A stretch of DNA of 64,000 nt, from assembly GCA_905478195.1 (NCBI GenBank), contig CAJQHM010000037.1, positions 32,236 to 96,235 of the forward strand, read 5' to 3'. The DNA comes from an uncultured Pseudomonadales bacterium (GTDB taxonomy: Bacteria > Pseudomonadota > Gammaproteobacteria > Pseudomonadales > Pseudohongiellaceae). Made by a program: the position numbers and the translations under genes. Below the pieces are notes generated by a model, which was not told where the DNA came from, did no database searches, and worked only from the letters and a program-made list of their open reading frames with translations. Each line of letters opens with the position of its first letter. Within the stretch, counting starts at the first letter, position 1. Shown one piece after another: positions 54,767 through 61,716 of the stretch.

Positions 54767-55960
54767 ATGACAAAGATGAAGCTATTCATAGGTGCAACAC
54801 TCGTCGTTGCACTGGTTGTCCTTGGAGTAGGACAATCAAAATTACAAGAGCCAAGCATCGCTGCTTCAAATGATGTAATGGCACCACACTTTCTAGTAGA
54901 CCCATTCTGGCCTAAGCCACTCCCAAATCATTGGGCTATGGGTAACACTATCGGTGTTGACGTAGACGAGAGAGATCATATCTTCATCGTTCACAGAAAT
55001 GACGCCTCACAATTCGGTGGCAACACTGAAATTGGTCTTCAGGGCGGTGTTGCAGAATGCTGTACTCCTGCACCACCAATCATCGAAATTGATATAGAAG
55101 GCAACATCATCAATGCATGGGGCGGTCCTGTAGAGGGCGCACCATACACATGGCCTGCATCTAACCACGGTATCGAAATTGCACCTAACGGTGACGTTTG
55201 GATCGGCGGCAACGGTGGCGGTGACTCACACGTTCTAGTGTTCACACGTGACGGCGAGTACATTCGCACTATCGGTATGCAGGGCGAAGATCGCGACAGC
55301 AACAGCCAGACACACTACGGCCGAGTTGCAGAGATCGCCATCGACGTTGAAGCAAACGAAGCTTACTTTGCAGATGGATACCAGAACAAGCGTGTAGCGG
55401 TTGTTGACGTGTCTACTGGCGCCTTCAAGCGCTACTGGGGTGCTTACGGTAATCGTCCAGACGATACTGCTGACGTAACTTATACACCTGGCCAGCCTGG
55501 TCCTCAGCAATTTCGCGGACCGGTTCACTGTGCAGAGCCTTCAAATGACGGACTCGTCTATGTATGTGACCGTGGCGCTGACCGAGTTCAGGTCTTCCGT
55601 AAAGACGGTACTTACGTAAGAGAAGTTGTCTATAACCCAGCTACATTGAACCAAGGTTCAACTTGGGATATCGCTTTCTCACGCGACCCAGAGCAAGAGT
55701 TTATCTATCTTGCAGACGGTCAGAACTTCAAGATCTCTGTAATCGATCGTGAGTCAATGGAAGTACTTTACACTTTCGGCCAAGGTGGTCGTCAGCCAGG
55801 TACATTCTACGCACCACACAGTATTGCCACTGATTCTCAGAACAACATCTACACTACTGAGACTTATGAGGGCAGCCGTGTACAGAAGTTCCTATACCAA
55901 GGAGTTCGCCCGGTAACAGTTCGAGACCGCGCGCCAACTTGGCCTGCAGACGAGTTGTAA
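54767..55960 (+). CDS. secreted NHL-repeat protein, peptidyl-alpha-hydroxyglycine alpha-amidating lyase (PAL)-like
   Basis: 397 residues with an N-terminal hydrophobic segment (residues 5-22) as signal or anchor, then a six-bladed NHL propeller. Compared from memory with rat PAL, the key residues fit: Arg77 in VHRND (PAL Arg533), His134 in SNHG (His585), Tyr205 in DGYQNKR (Tyr654), His254 in PVHC (His690) and His351 in APHS (His786). The zinc and catalytic set is thus kept, while the Met two residues before the last histidine is Ala349. PAL cleaves alpha-hydroxyglycine to amide and glyoxylate. AGAGGAAAATAAG precedes the ATG. Arginine CGT and other codons favoured in strongly expressed genes are frequent, unlike its neighbours. 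Confidence 0.8.
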   Translation: MTKMKLFIGATLVVALVVLGVGQSKLQEPSIAASNDVMAPHFLVDPFWPKPLPNHWAMGNTIGVDVDERDHIFIVHRNDASQFGGNTEIGLQGGVAECCTPAPPIIEIDIEGNIINAWGGPVEGAPYTWPASNHGIEIAPNGDVWIGGNGGGDSHVLVFTRDGEYIRTIGMQGEDRDSNSQTHYGRVAEIAIDVEANEAYFADGYQNKRVAVVDVSTGAFKRYWGAYGNRPDDTADVTYTPGQPGPQQFRGPVHCAEPSNDGLVYVCDRGADRVQVFRKDGTYVREVVYNPATLNQGSTWDIAFSRDPEQEFIYLADGQNFKISVIDRESMEVLYTFGQGGRQPGTFYAPHSIATDSQNNIYTTETYEGSRVQKFLYQGVRPVTVRDRAPTWPADEL

Positions 55961-55982
55961 AAACTCTCTAGAGCGTTTTAAA

Positions 55983-56020
55983 CGAAGCCGCGTCGAAGCA
56001 ATTCGACGCGGCTTTTTTTG
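55983..56020 (+). terminator. rho-independent terminator of the PAL-like gene
   Basis: AGCCGCGTCGAA and TTCGACGCGGCT form a perfect 12-pair stem around a four-base loop, followed by a long T-run. Confidence 0.93.
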
Positions 56021-56198
56021 TACTTGGATATACCGAACTCCGGTAACTAGGCAGCGTTAAGTCTCTATTCAGGCTCCATGCTTGATCATACCCAACATGT
56101 CAATTATGCTCGGCCTGAGAGCAAACGACGCTATTCGAAATATTTAAATAGCTCTTCCAAACAATAATGAATCGCTAAACAACGAGAGACTTAGTTCC

Positions 56199-56771
56199 AT
56201 GAAAATTCGATTTTTGATTTCAATTTGCGCTGCATGCCTTGGATTTTTTTCCGCCTCTGTAATTGCCGCTGAAGACCTTGTCATCAACTATAAAATGGAG
56301 GGCGCTGCTCGCAGCGATCTTAGCAATATGAAGGTCAGCCTGCGCATTGCCGAGTTTACCGATGGCCGCTCGTTTGATAATCCTCGCCTGATTACAGACG
56401 CTGCTCTTTTAGGAGCCGATGGCTTTCAAGCCGAGAAGGCGATCTCCGAAATAATTCAGGATGCTATGACCAGCGGCTTTGCCAATGCCAATGCCAAGCT
56501 GGTTGATGCCGATGGGGATATGTTTCTACAAGGTAACCTGCTTTCCAGTGAAGCAAAGATTATCGATCGCGGCGGTGTAGAGACACTAGAACTAACCCTG
56601 CGAACGTCGGTACAGCTAATGAGCGGGAGCCGCACCGTGTGGCAAACCACGCTATTTGGCAGAGGCAGAACACCCACCAGTGAAGGTATGACCGTTACCG
56701 TTCGCGCCGCTCTGGACAGGCTTATCAATGAGCTTATTGGCGATGACTATTTCCTAGCCGAGATCCGCTAG
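56199..56771 (+). CDS. uncharacterised secreted protein
   Basis: 190 residues. A signal peptide (MKIRFLISICAACLGFFS... cleaved after VIAA, about residue 24) is followed by a mature domain with alternating beta strands and a helix (FQAEKAISEIIQDAMTSGFA). The pattern faintly recalls YajG-like or outer-membrane-associated assembly proteins: LRIAEFTDGRS near residue 48, FLQGNLLSSEAKI, then ELTLRTSVQLMSGSRTVWQT. I do not recognise a family with confidence. It is monocistronic by position. Confidence 0.6.
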   Translation: MKIRFLISICAACLGFFSASVIAAEDLVINYKMEGAARSDLSNMKVSLRIAEFTDGRSFDNPRLITDAALLGADGFQAEKAISEIIQDAMTSGFANANAKLVDADGDMFLQGNLLSSEAKIIDRGGVETLELTLRTSVQLMSGSRTVWQTTLFGRGRTPTSEGMTVTVRAALDRLINELIGDDYFLAEIR

Positions 56772-56836
56772 TCGAGGCAGGTTTCATTTAAACCTCAATC
56801 AATTCAGGCTTTAACACTAGCGCTAAAGTAACGCAG

Positions 56837-57691
56837 CTAGAAACAACCCAGACTGGCATCAAGCGATCCCGCAACCAGTCTGGAGTTCTGGGGAAACAGA
56901 TCCAAGCCTGTCGCTGTTTCGATCTCTTCAATGCTGGCCCTGTTGTCACAGTGATGGACGTGAACCGCAAGATCCTGATCGAAAATGAATGCAGTCGCCT
57001 GATCATCGGTGGAGACAATTATTTTGAAAAATGCATCTGGTACTCTATGCGGTGTTTCTGTTTCCAAACTCGCAACCGACGGCTGCTCTCTAAATATGGG
57101 CCCAGCTAGAATATAGACCTCGTTCTTTCTATTAACCAGATTTCTTATTGACCATTCCAGACCGTACCAGGCCCCCTGGCTTAAATTCTGGCTGCGCGCT
57201 ACCGTGTTGCTCAGGAAGTTCACGTCATTCCAATACGGCGTTCCAGCGAAATTAACCAATGGCACCAATTGCGCACGGGTGAGCCCAAGCTCTTGGGAAC
57301 CTAAAAAATCGAGTTCCGTCAGCGTCTCTTCAATAAAGTCGTCTTTCACGCTCTGACGCGACAGGCTAGAGGCGATACCAATTGAACCCGCCGTCACTCG
57401 GTAGGCGGCCCAGTCCGCCACCTTGTTCTGCGTATTGTAAGACAGCGCATAGATAGGTCTGAGAACCAGATGATTCTCGACGCTGCCACCTTGGGGGCAT
57501 CCATACAGGCAATGGGCAATGCGCAGCTCGGCGGAGTGAGACTGGGCTGAAATGACCAGCAGTAAGGATATCGCTACAACTCTATAGAAAGCCTCGCACC
57601 CATTGGATCGGGCCAAGCAAGCTAGGTGTTTAGCAACTAGGGTCTGCCCCGTGCTTCTAAAGAACAATTTTCTTGCCTCACTGCGCACCAT
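56837..57691 (-). CDS. secreted DNA/RNA non-specific endonuclease (NUC1) family protein, predicted inactive
   Basis: 284 residues. A signal-like segment (VVAISLLLVISAQSHSA) ends near residue 54, so the real start may lie later than 57691. The family core is RAQLVPLVNFAGTPYWNDVN, then SNTVARSQNLSQGAWYGLE. Aligned with the Serratia nuclease, the DRGH histidine (His89) is Gln141 and the magnesium-binding Asn119 is Ser171, while Glu127 is kept as Glu179, with exactly the same spacing (30 and 8). It should therefore lack nuclease activity. Cysteines at the two ends could form disulfides. Confidence 0.75.
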   Translation of the reverse strand: MVRSEARKLFFRSTGQTLVAKHLACLARSNGCEAFYRVVAISLLLVISAQSHSAELRIAHCLYGCPQGGSVENHLVLRPIYALSYNTQNKVADWAAYRVTAGSIGIASSLSRQSVKDDFIEETLTELDFLGSQELGLTRAQLVPLVNFAGTPYWNDVNFLSNTVARSQNLSQGAWYGLEWSIRNLVNRKNEVYILAGPIFREQPSVASLETETPHRVPDAFFKIIVSTDDQATAFIFDQDLAVHVHHCDNRASIEEIETATGLDLFPQNSRLVAGSLDASLGCF

Positions 57692-58044
57692 AATGGAGCT
57701 AAATTCTACCTTTTGCTACCCCTTAAGTACCAGCATCCATTGCTACTCCAGACCCGCCCGCCTCACGTCCTATTCCAGAGGTTGCACGCGAGCAAACAGT
57801 GCTCGAAAAGTCAGTAGTTGAGCCCCTGATTCTGAGAATACAAGCCATCTAACAGTGAACCAGAAATACATAGATCACGTATAAACGGGGAACTACGGGC
57901 AGTTTTAGCTAAAAACAGCTATTCGATTATTCAAATTCTCTGTTTTTTCAATATTCGGGAAGTATTCCCGGAACATGCACCCTACTATGCATGCCTAGTT
58001 TGTAAAGTAGTACCCACTATTTTTTGTAGTTTGAGGAGAGCGAA
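57692..58044. other. divergent intergenic region upstream of paralogue C
   Basis: 353 bases with no supported gene. It holds promoters for both flanking genes. A clean inverted repeat CGGGAA-GTA-TTCCCG lies at 57956-57970, about 75 bases upstream of the paralogue C start, and could be an operator. GAGGAGAGCG is the ribosome-binding site. Confidence 0.5.
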
Positions 58045-59790
58045 ATGCTTAGATTTTCAATGATTGCCAAGATCGCCACTGCATCTTTGATGACAGTATT
58101 TGTTGGTATGTCAGCAAATGCCGCTGAACGTATTAGTGACTTCTCACTAGTCGATGCCGATGGTCGATTTTTCCAACTCAGCCGCCACGGCGATGAGCAG
58201 GCGATTGTGCTTTTTTCCTACGACCCGGCTAATAGAGATGCGCGACGCGCTGCCTCTGATCTTGCGGACGTCGCAGAGCAGTTCGAAGGACAGAAGGTCG
58301 AGTTCCTGATGATCAACTCAACCGGCTCCACAGACAAGCTCGCCATGCGAGAAGCCGCAGAGAAAGAAGATATTACTCTTCGCGTATTGATGGATGACAC
58401 ACAACTGGTAGCAGAGGAGCTGGGCATTAGTCGCACAGCGGAAGTGGTCATTCTTGACCCCTCAGCCAAAGAAGTTATTTACCGCGGCGCGCTTAACGAT
58501 CGTTTCTCCGAAGGTAGCCGTGCAAGACGCGCGAAAGAGCATTATGTTGCAGACGCACTGACAGCGATTCTTAGTGATCAAGAAATCACTGTGGAGCAAC
58601 TAGCGAGCAAGGGAGATGTGATAGAATTCACCGTCGATGCAGCACATGCTGAGGCACTGTCCTATGCCAACGATATCGCACCAATTCTTAAAGAACGCTG
58701 CGTTAGCTGTCACATGGAAGGCGGCATAGCCCCTTTCGCAATGAGCAGCCATCAGATGGTTCAAGGTTGGTCGCCAATGATCCGCGAAACGCTTTATACC
58801 AAGCGTATGCCGCCGGGGCAGATCGATAGCGAATATGTGGAAAGCTTCCACGGCGTGAACCACATTACTATTGACGAAACTCAGAAGCTGGTTAGCTGGA
58901 TCAATGCTGGCTCACCTAACAATGACGATTCCGACCCTCTTGCAGAATACCGCCCCGAAGCGGTTAAGTGGGCTAACGGTACGCCAGACATCATCATTCC
59001 TATTCCGGAACAGCGTATTCCTGCAACCGGTGTTCAAGACTATCGAAATCTTATGATTCCTCTGGATCTTGAAGAAGACATCTGGGTAAAAGCAGTTGAG
59101 TTTACGCCGGGTGATACTACAGTTCTGCATCACATTATCGCCTTCTCCTACGGCGCCAATGGCTTGAATGAGTTTGAAATTCTAAATCAGGGCATAGGTC
59201 TTGGTGCCTATGCGCCGGGTAATTCACTCAACACCTACCCTGAAGGTGCGGGCTATCCTCTTGAAGTTGGTGGCGGATTGATGCTGCAGATGCATTACAC
59301 CACTTCAGGTAAAGAAGCCGTAGATGCTTCAGAGATTGGTATCTACCTGTGGGATGAAGAGCCTGATCGTCCTATCCTTGGCGGCTCAGCTTCAGATCTC
59401 GATATCTCTATCGAGCCATTCGAAGCCGATCACGAGATGGTAGCAACCAAGAAATTCCGCAAAGACTCACTACTGACTATGGTTGGACCGCACATGCATT
59501 ACCGCGGCTCTGATGCGAATTTCAAACTCGTCTATCCTGATGGTGAGGTAGAGGAAATTCTTAACGTACCTAACTATCAATTTAACTGGCAGAAGACTTA
59601 TGACTTCAAAGAACCTAAGTTCTTGCCAGCCGGCACAGAGATGGTATTCAGGGCTACATTCGACAATTCGGCGAATAACCCTTTTAACCCTGACCCGTCT
59701 TCAACGATCTCGTGGGGGGAACAAACCTGGCAAGAGATGTTCTTCGGCTTCTTCAGATATGTCGAAGCAGAAGCTGGCGAAGGTGAATAG
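58045..59790 (+). CDS. secreted thioredoxin-fold / c-type haem / PHM-like copper monooxygenase (paralogue C)
   Basis: 581 residues, signal peptide ending SANA (residue 26). The thioredoxin-like fold (residues 28-150) has no cysteine at all where the active site would be (FSYDPANRDARR). Haem motif CVSCH is at 219-223, then GGIAPFAM and RMPPGQID. Predicted copper ligands are His362, His363, His417, His483, His485 and Met565. It is less similar to A and B than they are to each other (for example the MPPGQIDSEYVESFHG region), and it is on the opposite strand, so it is not a recent tandem copy. Confidence 0.85.
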   Translation: MLRFSMIAKIATASLMTVFVGMSANAAERISDFSLVDADGRFFQLSRHGDEQAIVLFSYDPANRDARRAASDLADVAEQFEGQKVEFLMINSTGSTDKLAMREAAEKEDITLRVLMDDTQLVAEELGISRTAEVVILDPSAKEVIYRGALNDRFSEGSRARRAKEHYVADALTAILSDQEITVEQLASKGDVIEFTVDAAHAEALSYANDIAPILKERCVSCHMEGGIAPFAMSSHQMVQGWSPMIRETLYTKRMPPGQIDSEYVESFHGVNHITIDETQKLVSWINAGSPNNDDSDPLAEYRPEAVKWANGTPDIIIPIPEQRIPATGVQDYRNLMIPLDLEEDIWVKAVEFTPGDTTVLHHIIAFSYGANGLNEFEILNQGIGLGAYAPGNSLNTYPEGAGYPLEVGGGLMLQMHYTTSGKEAVDASEIGIYLWDEEPDRPILGGSASDLDISIEPFEADHEMVATKKFRKDSLLTMVGPHMHYRGSDANFKLVYPDGEVEEILNVPNYQFNWQKTYDFKEPKFLPAGTEMVFRATFDNSANNPFNPDPSSTISWGEQTWQEMFFGFFRYVEAEAGEGE

Positions 59791-59807
59791 GTCTTAGCTA
59801 GAGGTTT

Positions 59808-59842
59808 GTAAAAAACCCGGCCACTGCGAAGTGACCGGGTTT
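59808..59842 (+). terminator. terminator after paralogue C
   Basis: AACCCGGCCAC and GTGACCGGGTT pair around TGCGAA, with eight Ts following. Confidence 0.85.
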
Positions 59843-59992
59843 TTTTTCGCCGAGACTTTCTTATAGAAACCGGCGCAGTGTGTTACCTTGCCTGAAAGCG
59901 ATTCGCGTCTCGATACGCTCGCTGTCATGACAGCTTTAGAGGAAGTTGCTAGTATTTACCCTCGTCAATTCATCAGATAAGAAATTAAGACC

Positions 59993-61648
59993 ATGAACAA
60001 GCTACTTCTATCCACCCAAGCCCTATCCTTAGGCATACTGATTAATGTATCTGTCTATGCTGATACCACTCTCATCACCAATGTAAATGGCTATACCCTG
60101 GACTCGAGTCGTGAACTACAACATTTCACGGCAATTCAGTTCACAGACGATAGTGTAGACAGAGTCTTTCCAGAAGACGAGGAGCTTCCTGATGAAGTAG
60201 ACACGGTTATCGATGGTGAAGGCCAGACGCTATTACCCGGGCTGATTGACGCCCATGGACACATACTCAGCTACGGCCTCAGCCTGCTGCGTGCGGATCT
60301 GGTGGGAACCGAGACCGAGCAAGAGGCGGTGCAACGTGTTGCCGACTTCGCTGAAAATAATGAACAGCTACAGTGGGTCCAGGGTCGCGGCTGGAACCAG
60401 GTACTATGGGATAGTAACGAATTTCCATCGGCCTCTAGTCTGGATGTTCTTATCGCTAACAAGCCGGTATGGCTGCGCCGGGTTGATGGTCACGCAGCAT
60501 GGGCGAATAGCCTTGCTATGGAACTAGCCGGAATAGACCGGCGCAGCGAGGACCCGGATGGCGGACAGATTATTCGCGATGAGGATGGCAATCCAACCGG
60601 TGTATTCGTAGACAATGCCATGGCTCTAGTTAGCTCGCAGATACCAGCCACCAGCATGGAGGAACAGAAATTCGCCTTGAACACGGCGATGCTGGAGCTA
60701 GCCAAGCAAGGCCTCACCAGCGTCCACGATGCAGGAGCGGGCAGTAGTGTGATAGAAGCCTATAAGCAGCTTCTCCTAGACGGCCCTCTGCCTATTCGCG
60801 TGAATGTGATGCTGTCGGCGGGAGACAGTTACTACGAGCAGCGCCTCGCCGAAGGACACTACCGCAGTAATGATGACACCCTCACCATGAACAGTGTGAA
60901 AATCGCAGCCGATGGCGCACTGGGCAGCCGCGGCGCTGCAATGATAGACGACTATTCAGACCTCGCGGGACACACTGGCCTGTTACTGCACAACCCCGAG
61001 CGTCTCGAATATTTCATGCGCGCTGCGATGAATGCGGGCTTTCAGGTAAACACCCACGCGATAGGCGACAACGCGAACAAGGTCGTATTGGACAACTACG
61101 AACAACTCATCGCTGAAACAAATTCAGGAGGTTTGCGACATCGAGTGGAACACGCGCAGATTCTGCGCTATGAAGACATACTTCGCTTTGCCGAACTCGG
61201 AGTCATACCCTCCATGCAGGCAACCCATGCCACCAGCGACAAGAACATGGCTGTGGATAGAATCGGCGATGCACGCATTCAGGGTGCCTATGCCTGGCGC
61301 AAACTAATCGACGCCGGAGCCTTGATCGCAAATGGCTCTGATTTTCCGGTAGAGTCACCGAACCCCTTCTTCGGTTTGCATGCCGCCATCACCAGACAGG
61401 ACAAGAACAACGAACCGCCGGGAGGATGGTTTCCCGAAGAGAAGATGACTGCGATCGAGGCCTTCGCCAGCTTTACTATCGATGCAGCCTATTCCGGTCA
61501 TCAGGAAGACTTACTCGGCACTCTCGAGAGGGGCAAGAAGGCAGACTTCATCATCATCGATAGAGATATGTTCGCAATCGATGAGAGTGAGATTTGGCAG
61601 ATAGAAGTTAAACAGACATGGGTTAACGGACAGCGTGTTACTGACTAG
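59993..61648 (+). CDS. secreted amidohydrolase family protein (YtcJ-like)
   Basis: 551 residues with an N-terminal signal peptide (LLSTQALSLGILINVSVYA). Metal-dependent amidohydrolase superfamily: HxH motif in LPGLIDAHGH (His88, His90), later RVEHAQIL with a metal histidine and NGSDFPVE with the catalytic aspartate, ending KKADFIIIDRDMF. YtcJ-type enzymes hydrolyse C-N bonds of amides, carbamates or N-acyl compounds, and the substrate here is unknown. The ribosome-binding site is weak. It is followed 68 bases later by a penicillin-acylase-type gene on the same strand. Confidence 0.85.
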   Translation: MNKLLLSTQALSLGILINVSVYADTTLITNVNGYTLDSSRELQHFTAIQFTDDSVDRVFPEDEELPDEVDTVIDGEGQTLLPGLIDAHGHILSYGLSLLRADLVGTETEQEAVQRVADFAENNEQLQWVQGRGWNQVLWDSNEFPSASSLDVLIANKPVWLRRVDGHAAWANSLAMELAGIDRRSEDPDGGQIIRDEDGNPTGVFVDNAMALVSSQIPATSMEEQKFALNTAMLELAKQGLTSVHDAGAGSSVIEAYKQLLLDGPLPIRVNVMLSAGDSYYEQRLAEGHYRSNDDTLTMNSVKIAADGALGSRGAAMIDDYSDLAGHTGLLLHNPERLEYFMRAAMNAGFQVNTHAIGDNANKVVLDNYEQLIAETNSGGLRHRVEHAQILRYEDILRFAELGVIPSMQATHATSDKNMAVDRIGDARIQGAYAWRKLIDAGALIANGSDFPVESPNPFFGLHAAITRQDKNNEPPGGWFPEEKMTAIEAFASFTIDAAYSGHQEDLLGTLERGKKADFIIIDRDMFAIDESEIWQIEVKQTWVNGQRVTD

Positions 61649-61716
61649 ACATTGGTAGCAGCTAACAACTAACAAGAAGTTCACTACTAACGCGATTGTG
61701 CACAGGCGAAACCACT

